Under the pieces are notes generated by a model. That model worked only from the letters and a program-made list of their open reading frames with translations, was not told the DNA's origin and did not search any database. From positions 44,257-108,256 of the forward strand of contig CANTFL010001415.1 of NCBI GenBank assembly GCA_947650285.1: a stretch of DNA of 64,000 bases, given 5' to 3'. The translations under genes were made by a program, and so were the position numbers. Position 1 is the stretch's first letter; every line of letters begins with the position of its first letter. This document shows positions 1 to 12,200 of this stretch, piece by piece. The stretch comes from Hyaloperonospora brassicae (taxonomy: Eukaryota > Oomycota > Peronosporomycetes > Peronosporales > Peronosporaceae).

Positions 1-679
1 TTCCGGTGTAGTCAGCAAGGTTTTCTTTCGTTGCTGACAGGTAAGCTCTCGCAGCAATCACAATGGTCCATTCCGGCTATTCCCACAGTTTTTGTGAGCA
101 GCCTACAGATCCCTCGTGCTTTTCTGTCTTTGCGCGCCCGTCGAAAGACAGTACAAATCCAACAAATGTCGGAGGCACACGCGAATAGACAAGCTGCGGA
201 TCCAGTAGAACGCTCGCTGGGTGTTCGGCAGGTTAGGCAAAGTGTCGGAACGACTCGTCGAGACCGATAGTCGGTGTCACGGACGCTTGCAACAAGTTGG
301 CAAAGTCCACCTCGCGTTCTTTTACCCTGTTGATCTTTAGGTGATTCGGGAAGTGTAATACAGCCAAGCTAATCTTTACTTTCGTTTAGCGCCTTATACG
401 TAAAAATCCAATTCATCGTAGAGAATCGGGTGTAGAAGTGGATGATTTTTCCAGCTAGGAGAGTATGCTTACCTTCAGCAACTAAAGTAAAGATAGCACT
501 TCTCGCTCAGCAGGGCGGTAATCTATCTCGCTTTGCTTCAATACTCGACCACAAAACCGAACCGTGTGTAACATGTCGTCATGCATTTGCATCAACGTAC
601 TGCTCAACGACCAATCATTAGCAAAAACATCAAATTAACTTCGGCTTTCGGGGCAAATGACGCAGAAGTGACGCCTTGA
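1..679. other. Left edge, no recognisable gene
   Basis: By position this should hold the RNase H/integrase part of element 1 on the minus strand. I could not recognise any RNase H or integrase motif in it. The short plus-strand ORF at 31-270 looks like chance. Confidence 0.4.
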
Positions 680-1009
680 CTACTTGTTGTTGTAGCATAG
701 CAAAAGAAGCGCGTGCCTCGACCAGGGTTTCTTAATACAAGAAATCTTCTTCCTTGAGTTAATATTATACTGCCTCATACACAGCGGTATTCTGAATGAA
801 CATGCTGTAATCGTTAATCGCTTCAAACATCGCTTGCGTCCCGATGTGGATACCGGCAATGACCATTCAATCAGTTTCATCAGTTTGGTCGGGACAGCTG
901 AAATTCCCTGTGCTGTCCCTTTATGTGATAGGAAGTCTACTTGAGGCTGCACAAAGATGCTCTTTGTGGAACTGATGCTACTTCGGCACTCCGGGTAGAG
1001 CATTATCAA
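680..1009 (-). pseudogene. Gypsy reverse transcriptase C-terminal fragment (element 1)
   Basis: The minus frame reads VDFLSHKGTAQGI followed by a Pro-Lys spaced segment ending IEWSLPVS. This matches the region after the RT palm in Ty3/Gypsy elements, where a 'v-FLGH-vs--GI---P-K---I--wP-P-s' pattern leads into RNase H. Gly of the usual FLGH is Ser here. The expected 'sFLG--nYyr-FI' stretch follows only in degraded form (KRCLKRLTITACSFRIP). It is non-functional and separated from the RT core by 360 bases in which the YxDD box is not readable. Confidence 0.7.
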
Positions 1010-1371
1010 CCAGGCTGAGCGCCGCTTGACACTCCGTGTAGAGCATTAACAACCAGGCTGAGCGTCGCTTGACACTCGTCAAAGCTTTTGCCTCTAAAGC
1101 AAAATCTCCCACAGACGATCGGCGGCGGAATACTGGGACAATTGTCGATTCATCGGTTTTGGCCGTGAAAAGATATTGCTCGACGGATCATTGACTAGAT
1201 GGTTCACAGATCACAATCATCGAGTGCTCGGTAGTTGTCTTCGTGCTTCTCCAACGCCGACTCACCAGTGCCACACTCGTTTAGCTCTGTGGTTTCGGTT
1301 CCACGCTTACTCACAGTTTCAGCTTCGGATACTTAAACCCTGGTGGCAAAGTCTTGCCACCAATATTCGGT

Positions 1372-1698
1372 TTAACATATCCCCAAACGCGTATCGACGA
1401 GTTGTTGGTAGATCATGGGAGCGTTTTTAAGTCCAAACACCATACGCAACCACTCGAAATGCCCCAGGGCACATACAAATACTAACACTTGACGCGGTCG
1501 CTCAGTCAATATTACCGCCCAAAATTCACTGGCTGCATCGGGTGAGCAAAACCACTGGTAGCTGTTGAGATCGGTCAGCAAATCGTCGAACAAGGACATT
1601 GCATATTCAATGCTGGCTGTGACGGCGCTGACGAGTTTATAATCGATGCATAACAGAAAGTCAACGCCATTCTTCTTCGGGACGATTACCATGAGCAA
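1372..1698 (-). pseudogene. Gypsy reverse transcriptase core fragment (element 1)
   Basis: A 108-residue minus-strand ORF carries a chain of Ty3/Gypsy RT motifs: PKKNG near residue 8, CIDYK (about 17-21), a WFCSPDAASEFW block where the first catalytic Asp of the palm sits, then GHFEWLRMVFGLKNAP near the end. The usual MPFG is MVFG and the usual SGFW is SEFW. The ORF ends before the YxDD catalytic box. The initiator Met is only the first Met of an open stretch; the real protein would be an internal part of Pol. The surrounding frame is broken on both sides. Confidence 0.9.
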
Positions 1699-2843
1699 CG
1701 CTCAAGGACCCCTGCATAACGAAATCGGTCTTGCCTTTAATAACCCTTTCAGCAGTTCGTACAGCTTCGATAGGTGGCGTAGTGAAATTCGTATATCCCT
1801 TGCATATTAAGACCATGACCTTGGATGTCGATATCACACACTACTTCATATGCTAGAGGTCGTTAAGCGTTGCCACTGGAGACCATGGTTCCATCGTGTT
1901 TCTGCAATACAATAACCATCTGTGCTAGTTGGAATTCCGTATGGGTCGTGCATATCACGTTGTCCCCGGTGTAATCCAGTTAGTTTGGTGCTAACTCAGT
2001 GATATCCGGTTAGAACGCGAATTATTGGGCAAAACCTACCAGGCTAATATTGATTGCGATATGATCGAATCCTGACGTATCCATTGAAGAAGGCGTCGAA
2101 GGGCCATCCGCGCATCACTGCCTTTTACGGCACAAAGGCGATAAAGTTCGTCATATTGTGAACAGTTCCCGCCTGTCGTCAATCTATATCCGTGTCGCAT
2201 TTCGTCGAGTCGTTTGGTTAGAACCGTTCCGGTACCAACTTGACAATATATCGCGCACGAATCGTCGAGTCGGGCTTAATAGCATGGGTCGATACAACCA
2301 ATATCATTTTCCGTGATATTTGCTGAGCACAATTTGCTCACAGGAGTAGTGTTCACTCAATTTTGCCCGGTGGCCGTTATTTCGTCTAGTAACGTGGTGT
2401 TCTTCGTATCTTAAGCCCGACCCATCTCGGTCTTGCAAAACTTATCATCTTTGCATTCAATGAGTATGTCGACTCCTCCATCAGACGCGTTTGTTCTGTC
2501 ATTGCCAACGGGATCATCCTGTCTTAATATTGCTGTTGATCGTGCATAAGCTCGCCGCTCGACATTAGGAAGCTGTTAACTGAACTATTCTGCATACCTG
2601 TGTTGTTATTACCTAAAAAAATCGTCCGTACATCACTCTTTTATATGCTAACACCTGCCAGTCGTTCTGCTTCGTCGCATTAAGTTGGACGTAACCGTCG
2701 TATCGCGGTAGCACTTCGTGTGGTGGCCTTAGCAAGTCTTGAAATTGTGCTGGACTCAGAGCATGACCCGTCAAGACACTCGTCAGCCGTGCTTTCGTTG
2801 CCTTCCCTTTCTTCTTGTTTATCACGTACGGCACGAGTGTGGG
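1699..2843 (-). other. Protease-RT linker of element 1, decayed
   Basis: This lies between protease and reverse transcriptase of element 1. One minus-strand ORF (2613-2834, 73 codons) reads through a Lys-rich start and a segment RPPHEVLPRYDGYVQL; its position suggests the linker ahead of RT. I recognise no domain, and the rest has stops in all minus frames. Confidence 0.45.
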
Positions 2844-3365
2844 TTATCGGCGGGTCCATAACGCATGAGTCGAATTGATGGGTTGTTTCCGTTGCAACCG
2901 AAAATTCTTATGCAACCGGCTCTCGACGTCCAATGCGCTAGCCGGACCTCCTGCAATCGTAACTCCGTATGTATTGTGGTCGCCTTCTCTCTCCGACCTC
3001 AATTGAGGTATGGCGATTTCGTCCAAAAATTTAACCGTCTCATTGAACAAGTCTAATCGGACGCCGGCTGGTTATACGAATATTCTCCCCGAGATCGATA
3101 TCTACCTTCGCATAATGAGGCATAATCCACACTTTAAACTCGTAAACTACCTTCTATCCTGAAGTGATCTCCAAGTTATCCTTTCCGTGGTTATGTCCTT
3201 CCACTCTCCGGTTCCTTGTACATCGATTTGTTTGTCGTTTATCGTAAGTCTTCGTAATCGTAGCTTCTTAGCAAATTCGTTACTAATGGCCGATATGTTA
3301 GCGCCTGTATCCAGCAATATTTTTGTTTGTTCGTCATTGATCGCACCCATGACAAGCGCTCTCAT
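2844..3365 (-). pseudogene. Gypsy aspartic protease (element 1), frameshifted
   Basis: Retroviral-type aspartic protease that would cut the Gag-Pol polyprotein. The first ORF (3365 to 3147) has ILLDTGANISAIS, with the catalytic Asp-Thr-Gly and the following Ala-x-x-S-x-I-S typical of oomycete Gypsy proteases, then NEFAKKLRLRRL. After a break, other minus frames give VYEFKVWIMPHYAKVDI (about 3140-3085) and DLFNETVKFLDEIAIPQL (about 3050-2995), the expected C-terminal part of the domain. At least one frameshift and one stop separate them, so no active product is possible. Confidence 0.85.
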
Positions 3366-3448
3366 CCGTACTCGTCGTTCAAACTTTCTCGACGACCATC
3401 ATCCCAACCGTTCTCCCTATTGTAGCTTCAATTCTTTCGCCACACCTA

Positions 3449-3870
3449 TTAAAGCACATGACTTTCTGTTTGTGTCCCTGCTTGCGAGCGATCGGCCTTC
3501 ACCATCGTCCCAATTATCTCTTTCGGTCTCCTGTTCTCCACCCCCCCACTCGTTTGGACATTGTGCATCCCTAACGTAGCAAACACGTAGTTTGCTTCTA
3601 CTGCTGGATCAACTGACTGTGGCAGCCCATTAGTATCTAACCCTGTCAGAGTCGGCGAGCCTGTTATTGTAACTAACCGACGAGTGTTTGTCGTGGAAGG
3701 TATCTGGCACATCCGATTTATCCATTAATATCTTGAAGGACTTGGCCAGCTTCTAAAATCGTGCAAACAACTCGCACCGACCGACGTCATGTACCTGCCT
3801 AAATAACTTGTACCGTCGCCTACAAAAATAAGTGTCGTGTCTCATTGCACCGCATGCAACGCACGGTCTG
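3449..3870 (-). pseudogene. Gag C-terminal region with broken zinc-knuckle-like motif (element 1)
   Basis: Reading the minus strand from about 3866 gives CVACG, then an FCRRR segment and QVHDVGRCELF. That is a Cys/His cluster of the kind that ends gag in oomycete Gypsy elements and binds nucleic acid. One expected Cys in the FCxRCK core is replaced by Tyr (FCRRRYK), so zinc binding would be impaired. A stop follows at about 3755. The next ORF (3712 to 3449) covers the gag-protease spacer and contains no domain I know. Confidence 0.6.
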
Positions 3871-3908
3871 TACATTCGACGCTCGCGCGAGAAATTAGCT
3901 CGTTCTTG

Positions 3909-5070
3909 TCAATACACTCTTCCACGTCGGCCGTTTACTTTCTCCAACCTTGATACCAGTGATACATGGGATCGTGGGTTACCTTGACGGTTGACCCGGG
4001 TTCGGATTTGACTTACCTTTGCTCCTGCTTCCACCCAGTCCGAGTCAGAGTCGGAATCGTAGTCACTTAGGTGTTCTCGTGCACTCCCACCGCTCGATAT
4101 CTCGTACAAATTGGTTTTACAGTTCCCCCTGCGCTCATCGAGTGCTGGATTCAGATCTTTCATGGATGCTGATGCAAGGGTGACGCGTCGACTATCTTCC
4201 TAATCTCGGTTGTTGTTCCAGCCCGACGGAACATGACGGTTACCACCGTGATTCAAACGACAGTTGTTCCGACCATCGGATCGGCAACTTTTGACGTTCT
4301 TTGATCATCGTCGTTTCGACGAAGACCATCATCCCTTTCCTGCCGTCGGTTGAACCGTGTTTCGTTTTGTGGCGACTTAGCCGGTGTCTAGTAATCACTC
4401 GGTCATGCTGTTTCATTCTATACTTGTTGAGCAATTGATAACTAATGATCTTCTTTACGCTGGATATTAACGGAGCATTGCGAGTGGATCAGATCCATTA
4501 GAAAGTCGTCACCGCAGTATAACAGGAAGTGATCGACGTGGTAGGCAGTATCCGTGCCTCCATTCTCACACTAAATCTGCGCCGTCCTTGCATAAACAAT
4601 TATTCGCTGTAGGTAATTGCAACCGTTCTCAGAATCACCACACCTTGCTGAGTGATACCTTGAACTAGCGGATTGGTCGAACCACGAGCATTATGGGTCC
4701 ATGAAAACTTCGCCGAGCAGCTTTCTCTTCCTCTGAGTCGTCTTCGGGAGTTGTCGATACCATTTTTGGCCGCTTTGTACAGGCATAGCGAAAAAGGCTT
4801 GGACCACTCATCTTGAGTTTTAAACGTCCTCTACATCTCGTCGTTGAAACTTTTGATCCATTACAAGACATCTTCCAAACGATAGCGCTTCCCCTTGAAC
4901 CGGTCGATAATGTCTTATGGTGCGTGTGTGTCTATTTCCATGACATGTCCTCGTTCACTTTCATCATTAGAGTAGCTTAATTGTCTGTTGCGACTATTTG
5001 ATCTCTCATCGACTTCTTGATATTCGTCGTAATCAACATCATCTTCTTCGTAGTACTCATCGTCTGTCGT
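3909..5070 (-). pseudogene. Gag body (element 1), several frames
   Basis: Minus-strand ORFs at 4871-4665, 4434-4240 and 4163-3909 form a broken gag. Reading in from 5070 gives an acidic stretch, then DIIDRFKGKRYRLEDVL, then WIKSFNDEM and TFKTQDEWSKPFSLCL, with stops between them. The W-x-x-x-F...M and helical spacing resemble the retrotransposon gag capsid fold. The last ORF has a Ser-Asp repeat (SDYDSDSDSDW). The call rests on order relative to protease and on the segment character, not on a strong motif. Confidence 0.6.
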
Positions 5071-5870
5071 CATTTCCGTGGACTCTTGTTACTTTGATCG
5101 TGGAGTATTCATCTTTCGTGGAGTGCGTGGTGGTGTGGCCAGAAGTATACATCGCTTTGGCACAGCGTGCCTTCTACCCTCGTGAAGGCTCCACGTTTCG
5201 GCTGCGGCGTGTTTACTGGTCCCATGTCTTCAAATCCTCACCCAACTTTATCGTCGGGAGGTGGTTCCGGTCTCTTTTCTTCCACGAGCACCATATCCGC
5301 CTGAGTTCGACGCTTTATCGGAACGACGGAATTCGTTCCGTCTTGTACCCCGCACACCTTATTCAGCTTACGCTTCCCTCCCACCTACTCGCTGCCCACC
5401 GAGCGAACTTTAACGTCTGATAACATCAGCTTCGTGGGCACTGTTCCTCGCTTATATCCCATTGCTCGTAGAAGCAGCACCGTACTGCCGGCTAGCTGTT
5501 TGAGAGACATGCTGTTGCGATAATGCATTATCTCCTTGCCCAGGTTCACTAACGTCGATGGTAGGATACCTTTGGCTTAAACAGTTGGAACCAACGACTC
5601 TTCTTCATCTACTCGGCAGGTCGGCACAGAGCTTAATTTGTCATAGGTGTCTCGGCATTCATCGTTGCCCAGAAAGCTAGCAAGGGTCGCTCACCAGAAA
5701 TCACACCTTTACCACCATCTTTTTCTTCGCCGCGATCGTCGGCTTGACGTTTATCATCCCGTCGAGGGCTGCTAACGTAATCTACCTGCAGCGAGCTTTC
5801 TTCTGCTCCATGGCTTAATTCAACGTCATCGTTGTTATCATCGTGTCCATCCTCTTCACTATCTAGTTAA
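5071..5870 (-). pseudogene. Gag N-terminal acidic region (element 1)
   Basis: Two acidic runs are readable on the minus strand: LDSEEDGHDDNNDDVELSH from about 5866, and DDEYYEEDDVDYDEYQEVDE from about 5061. Between them, one frame (about 5585-5395, one stop) gives LPSTLVNLGKEIMHYRNSM and then GTVPTKLMLSDVKVRSVGS. The segments join in order across frameshifts, so this is one decayed N-terminal gag. No start codon can be assigned. I know no named domain here. The two acidic runs may be disordered tails. Confidence 0.5.
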
Positions 5871-6062
5871 CGCACTATCTAGTCGTCGAAATGAATGGCC
5901 TGATTTACCCTTGCGCCAGCGTGTGAAACGATCGCTTTCGCCAAGCTCAATTCGGCACACGGAGTCCTTCCGGCTGTAGCCGGGGTCGTGCCGCTTTCGT
6001 TTTTCAATATAGTGACCATAATGCTCCCTAGAAGTATGGTACCTGCTAAAACCATCGCACAT
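5859..6062 (-). other. Basic minus-strand ORF upstream of gag, unrecognised
   Basis: A 67-codon ORF rich in Arg, Lys and Ser precedes the acidic gag start and ends at a small direct repeat (CTAGATAGTG twice near 5865-5885). It may be the 5' part of gag in another frame. I do not recognise it. Confidence 0.3.
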
Positions 6063-6384
6063 CCTAATTTACGGGTGGCGGCACAAATCGTACAATAGTG
6101 GTTGTTCAGATCTGTGACAATACGGTCTTAATGTAACAACACAACAATCGCGGAGCTAGTCGGTGCAGTTGGGCATGTTCGTCGGGTAAATATCCTTCGC
6201 GGTTCGCTCCTTCGTGTTTAGTTGTGGCTTTCGCCTAGCTGAGTACCTCCAACCACTCACACTTCCTTCCAAAAGACTGCCTGAGATCAGCAGCTTCCGT
6301 ATCTACAATTCTGTGACCTTGACCAATGAGTAGACGTCGGAGTTTTCACGCTTTTACTTGTCACCGGGCGCAGTATACACCCGA
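6063..6384. other. No recognisable feature
   Basis: No motif or long ORF; probably decayed element 1 leader or flanking sequence. Confidence 0.4.
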
Positions 6385-6426
6385 CTAGAAGACTAACGAT
6401 TTCCATGGTTCAAGACCCAACGGCTC

Positions 6427-6666
6427 GTCGCTCGACGAGTCTTTCGACAGTGCCGTCTGTTGGATCACTGACCCACCATTCTTGAGTCTTTGAACAGTGC
6501 CATCTATTGAGCAAATGGCTCGCCGTGCGACGAGAATCAAAGCTGTACCGTCTTTTAAGTCGCCGTCTTGCCGTGCGACGAGACTTAAAGCGGTGCCGTC
6601 TTTTGGGTCACCGGCACACCGTGCGAAGAGACTGATCTTTCGCTGGAATCGAGTAATGTACACCCG
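6427..6666 (-). repeat. 48-bp tandem repeat encoding a 16-residue repeat
   Basis: Five units of 48 bp; CCGTGCGA starts recur exactly at 6523, 6571 and 6619, and two more diverged units lie to the left. Because 48 is a multiple of three, the minus-strand ORF 6702-6385 (105 codons) reads it as successive 16-residue units, for example GDPKDGTALSLVARQD and GDLKDGTALILVARRA, decaying toward the C-terminus. The frame is open through all units. Whether this belongs to element 1 gag or to an independent gene is unclear. Confidence 0.75.
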
Positions 6667-6702
6667 GGCCAATATAACTCTTGGCGCTTCCAATCGGGAC
6701 AT

Positions 6703-7310
6703 CTACAAGCTATGCTCCTAGAGGCTTGACAGCAAGCATAATCCAGACCACGCAAGGGATTACCTCAAAAGTGTACACGTGTCTTGGGCTGCAAAAGTTC
6801 TGTTCTGAATCGATTGTCTCCTATTTTATTCCAGATTGCAAAAGGACTCTTGAGTGGTTTTCCGTCATCCCCCTCGTCGTCCTATACTGATTCCGAGTGG
6901 GATAGAATCATCAACATCTTCTTCCCTCGTCGAGTCTTAGCTCGTCAGGTCTTCCCTCAACGTGTCTTGATTCGTTAACCTTCAGTAACCTCCTGCTTCC
7001 CTCGTCGAGTTCACCACTCCTAAAATCAGTTCAAAGTGGGAAACATCACGTTCAGAAATTTCATGCACCGCAAGGAGTTCGGACTTTTGTATGCTGGGAG
7101 CGGACAAGACTTTGGCTTTATGAAATGGTTGAATATTAAAATCACTTCTAGCTCCGCGACACTGGTATACCAAATTAGACGCAACGACCAGGGATTTTGG
7201 AGAGGAAAATCGGGGACTCGAGAGCTATACCCTAAAATTCACTAAACACGCGGTATAATAGTGGCCTGCAACGCGGCATATAGGCCGGGAGCCAACAGAA
7301 CATTTACGTC
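6703..7310. other. Intergenic or decayed element sequence with short direct repeats
   Basis: A 15-base word CTTCCCTCGTCGAGT occurs at 6921-6935 and 6996-7010, with weaker CTCGTC-type copies between. This may be the edge of an LTR or a local minisatellite. Overlapping short ORFs on both strands show no domain. Confidence 0.4.
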
Positions 7311-9065
7311 TTAACCAATACAACTAGACACGCTGATGCTGCCGGAAGCGTCACATGATGGCTTTACCAAGAGATCGGCCTCGGACACCTTAAATGACTT
7401 CTTGGGAGAAGTTATATGAGTCGGAGACGACGATCGCAAATCAAAGCTGGGCTTTTCGATGATGATCGTGGATGAGGGTGGATTAGGTCTAGTTCTTGTA
7501 GCAGCGAGCAAAAAGCGTCGACGGAGAGCGAATTGTGACATTAAAAGCGCTGCGCGAAAGGCATATTCCAAAGAAATAGCAAAATCACTCATCGGCGAGG
7601 ATGATGAGAATCATGAATTTTGGAATTTCTGACCCTCCGCCGATTCTGTTACCGTCTTAATGGAGCGAGCCAAAGCATCCTGAACTGGAGGGGGATCAGC
7701 AGAGACATTTAGAAGGCTTAAATGCTTGCCCCAGATGCTCGACTAGAGGGAGCCGACCGAGATGGTTTGGCCTATCGTCTCATAATATTCGGCCGCTTGT
7801 ACTAAGCCGATACCACTAGCTCATCTGATCGCACCGGAGAATTCGATTGCGCTAGTGTTGCCGTCGGTGCGGATGAAGTGGGCCAGGAAGGCTCGGCGGG
7901 ATGCACGGGCTCGGTCGATCGTATTTATTTATCCGTCGATGACGGCTTAGCTAATCGAGAAGGCTGATCTGATCAAGGAGGCAAAGCAGACTTCGCCGAC
8001 TTTGTACGCGACCCTGGCTTGCCCGATATCGGGATCTTAACATGCGACTTGATTTATCGATCTGCGTCTAACCGGATGATTGCGTGACCGGAATGGTACG
8101 CAAAGGTTCGATATACATTGTTAAGTTGACAAATCGCGTCGAGATCTTCGCCGAGGTCGACAGAGAAGAGGAATTTGGAGGGGAGGAGGCTCCAACGGCC
8201 CGAGAACGCTTGGGTGGGAGACCAGAAGTACTGTCGATTCGGGAATGTTTTCGGTCCGAAGACAATGCAGGTGAGGCGTAAGCAAGCGTAACGCCGGAAG
8301 CTAGCTGGGCTCAATGAATCCGAAGCTTCTCTTGGTTATAGACAGCAAGGTCACGATCAGCGACAGCGAGATCGCGATCGGTTTCCCGGTATTGAGTCAA
8401 ACGTCGAAGGCGCGTACGCTCAAAGTGGTGATCCTCGATCACCCTTCGCAGCCAGCCTAGTTCGGTGTTTCGATCGGCGATCTCCGCGCGGCATTGATAG
8501 TGTAGCGCAATAATCGACGCAATCTGTTTCTCAAGATCGTCGATCTTCTGCTGATCACGAACATTGGTATGTTGCTACTATTTGGCGTCGGCATCCCGGA
8601 GAGGCCGTATTGGCTTCAGCTGCGATACCCGAGACTCCTATTTTGGACAAAGATAGGTGATATTTTGCTTATGATCTTACTCCAGAGAGTCAAAAATAGT
8701 GGGTATGCCACGAAAAACCTTCTCTGGGTTAGCAGATGTGGCTTATGACAAAGATATATCTAAGCGCTTAAACGACTCATACATGTCTTGGATTTTTGCC
8801 AGCCGATCCTTACGCTTACCCACGACTGCGCATCCCTCTCCGCGCTTGCGGGCGCTTTGGAAGGCCAAAAGTAGACGGTAGAAACGCTGCTTAACGTACC
8901 CGCGTAACTGAAAGAGACGTAACGCAAGGCGTTTAAATTCTTCTCAAGTCGATCACCGCGATAATTCTCTTTCCTCAGTTCTTCTTCAAGGGAGCCAAAA
9001 CATCTCGCGACCTCCTCGTAGAGTTACAAGCGACATTTGAGAGCAGTCGACATGCCGGCCGACGT
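7311..9065 (-). pseudogene. Gag-like coiled-coil and Ser/Pro-rich pseudogene (element 3)
   Basis: Reading the minus strand from about 9030: YEEVARCFGSLEEELRKE and GDRLEKNLNAL, a frameshift, RLFQLRGYVKQRFYRLLLAF and RKDRLAKIQDMYESFKRLD (about 8900-8755), then DQQKIDDLEKQIASII and LGWLRRVIEDHHFERTRLRR (about 8560-8400) ending RDLAVYNQEKLRIH and a stop near 8314. These are heptad-rich coiled-coil helices. Below 8265 the frames become Ser/Pro-rich (GLPPKRSRAVGASSPPNSSS; KPGSRTKSAKSALPP; PVHPAEPSWPTSSAPTATL), ending with ORF 7592-7311. A coiled coil followed by a disordered Ser/Pro tail is typical of gag proteins annotated in oomycete Gypsy elements; no protease or RT is attached. There is no single open frame, so it is a pseudogene. 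The element assignment is inference. Confidence 0.5.
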
Positions 9066-9279
9066 CGGGCGATCGACACATGCAGCTGTCGTTACTCGGG
9101 TGCTGGGAAACAGCAAGTACCATTTAACGAAAGGCTATATGGTCATGAACGGAAGGCAACGCACTCTGATGGGGTGAATGGGAGGTGCCTGAAGGTTTTG
9201 GCGTTGACAAGGCGGGCCTGAAAGTTGGAAATGATCAAGTAAAGTATTGGTGCGCAGTTAGATCGACACGGTTATCGTA

Positions 9280-12200
9280 CATTTTGCGCACTTCGATTGC
9301 AGCATATATATCTACACTTTCATACTTAATGCACCTGCCCCGTCACAGCAATTCAGGATAAATGATCTCTATGAATGTTCATGGAACTTGTAATGATGTA
9401 TTTCGCCATGTCATACTACATACTATACCATCATTTTACACTTTTCTGAGGCCAGAGAAGCAATCTGTATATATAAGACTTTCATTAATGTATTGGTGGC
9501 GTTTACAACAGGCAGATAATTACCTCGATAAGGAATATGTGAGTTTGTTCTACGAGATGAGGCTGCTTGATAAGACTTGAACGGCCTGTAATGATCAAAA
9601 TATACCTTTGTTCCAGCTTAGTATCTAGATTTGGACAAACATTAGTACAACATTAATAACAAAGGATTTAGTCATAACGTAAAGTTTTTTTGCAACCGAC
9701 ATAATCGTGCGTCGTTCATAAATCTCAATCATTTAAAAAACATGGTAGATAATTTTGCGATGACGACTGTGTGGTTTCATGAAATAGTTCCATGGGAACT
9801 CTTGAATGTCGCGCATAGTTCCATTTATATAAATTCGCATTCTACGAGCATATAGGGATCGATAACGTAATCAAAGTACAGCATCTTTGATATGATCAAC
9901 TTATTGCGACTATCATTTCGGCACTGACGTCGACTGATTAATGAATCATTTATGAATATACATGGAATTAATAATTGCAGTGGAATCAACGTAAGCGGCA
10001 ATTTCCAATGTTTTCACGCATAAATGAATACCGATTACAGAAAATACATGTCAAGCATCGTTATCTAGGATTAGTTTTCATAGCGCCGAAGAATTATCAA
10101 TACCACATTGATTTCATCTTCGACGTACCAATTTGCAGTAAGGGTAATAATAAAAAATGAGATTCACATGGATAAAAAACATTCTATTGAATCTCTAGAA
10201 TCCATTTCATGTTTGTAGAATTACTTATGGTGAATTTGATACTCTCACAAAATATATTTTGTATGAAACTGTCTCGGTTGCGCCGATTACATTATTAAAC
10301 TGCAATTTTCATATTTATTAGGCTACCACATCGCATATGTAGAGGACTTCGGTATTCAAATCCTATTTGGTTCTAATTACACATATCTATAAACGTGGAT
10401 CACACATTATTACACGATTTAGCATTTATCTCATACCTAAGAAAATGTAAGTACTTATTTATCAGTTTATTTAAACTGGAAAAGCTTTGCTTCGCTTTTC
10501 TGTAAGCTTAAGCTTTTTTGTATGGTACACCCACAGCCTATGTTCCATTATTTAGAAACTGAATGTTTATACGACAGATAGGCTCCACACTAGTTAAAGG
10601 TCGTCAGCTTCTCCAGTTTTTGCCACTACACGTCAGGCATATATACATACGTCGTCGACACCGCTGCTGACTCAATGGCGTCAACTTCCGATTGTTTACA
10701 AACACTCGTCTAATCCGTGGCACCATACATTTCCGAATAGCATGTATGCTATGTATTATGCCGATTCTCTATTTCTTTCTGTGAAACGATCAACCAAAGG
10801 GCAACTATGTCTGTTGTGGCGCATTATTCGACACCTTTACATCTCTGTTTCAGTACTAGATCTTCTCGTGACGCATTCCGTTTCCTTCTATTCTTTGGGA
10901 TACTATTTGTTTTGACCGGTCTTCCGCAGGGTTGTGGATTATGAAATGGCGCTTTGACCTGGACAACAGCGTCAGCCGTGCTATTATTGCGTAATAGTAT
11001 CATCTCTTTGCGTACGATTTTCTTTTGGCGGATGCAAATACTAAAATAGTGGTTTCAAAGACACATTGGTTGTATCGGTTGCACTTAAAAAACAAGACCT
11101 TACTTTCCATTTGCTTCACAACTATCTTGGATATCTTTCAAGATTAAGCGGCATCTTTACAGTATCATTTTCACGATGAATCGTTAAGCTGGTGGAAGGT
11201 AACTTGCGTAGAGGGTATAAGCTTTTATATGCATTGAGAATTGGAGAACAAGCTATTAACATTTGTTGAGTCTGAAGAACCTTCGCGTAGACGTGGCCAA
11301 GACTTTTGGTGAATGTTATGTACGGAAGTTAATCAAGCCAAAAGGGAGTAAATATAACAAATATGTATAAAAGTTGTACATTGTAACCAATACGGGCTGA
11401 CACTTCTAAAAAGAGAGTGAATTCACAATTACCTATATGTAATGAAGCGCGAAGTTATTTTGCGACAACGAACCTATGTTGAAGGGTGAAAAGAGAATAT
11501 CAACACTACTATATACCATAGTGACCTTTTCACATTTCACATGACCATTCAACATCCTAGGTATAATTTAGAAGTACAGGATACATTGCCTGTCATAAAT
11601 GATTGCCGACAAATAACCGCATGGCAAAATTATACTGTCTTATCAGCTTAAAGCTGCAGGGATCTACTTTTCAAAATTCTATTAAGCGGCTGGCTATTCT
11701 TTGTCGATCTAATTCAATTTTATACTTTTTCGACCATTTTAATTGTGTGTCATTTGCTACATCACGAATAGAGGCGCTATTATTTTGCGTATCGTATGGC
11801 CAGTAGTTTTACGCGCATTGGTTAAATCAAAATGAGTTTACGTATGAGTTGCGCAAGCTTATGCTTTACCTTATATATTGTTTTGCATATCGATTACTTC
11901 GCGGTCAGAGATGGCAACACTGTTGTCTAAAACATTACATATACGTCCGTCGAATGTACGCTATACCCGCTGTATCTTGTTTGATATATGCCATTTTGAC
12001 AATATTCATCTTTGAGAAAAATTGGGCGAACGTTGCATTTTGTGCAAAGAAAGCCCCCCCCGATAATTTGGTCAAAGCCTGTATGTCTATGGTATAGAGT
12101 AGTGGTATCATCGGAATGCATAATATATCATATAAAGCGGCGGCAAGTATGGGTTGTCTTTGCAAATTATGATCTATTCTTGCGCTCACTTCGGTTGTTA

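Larger units (their letters stand above)
1..6062 (-). mobile_element. Decayed Ty3/Gypsy retrotransposon (element 1), cut by the window edge
   Basis: Pieces of one Gypsy polyprotein lie in the expected order on the minus strand: acidic gag N-terminus (about 5870 down to 5071), gag body (5070-3909), Cys-rich gag end (3870-3449), aspartic protease (3365-2844), linker, reverse transcriptase (1698-1372) and the RT/RNase H boundary (1009-680). Every piece is interrupted by stops or frameshifts. RNase H, integrase and any 3' LTR would lie at or beyond the left edge. I could not find a 5' LTR; the right limit given is the last gag-like ORF and is approximate. The protease motif DTGA and absence of a chromodomain in view make this a different lineage from the element at 38-46 kb. 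Confidence 0.85.
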
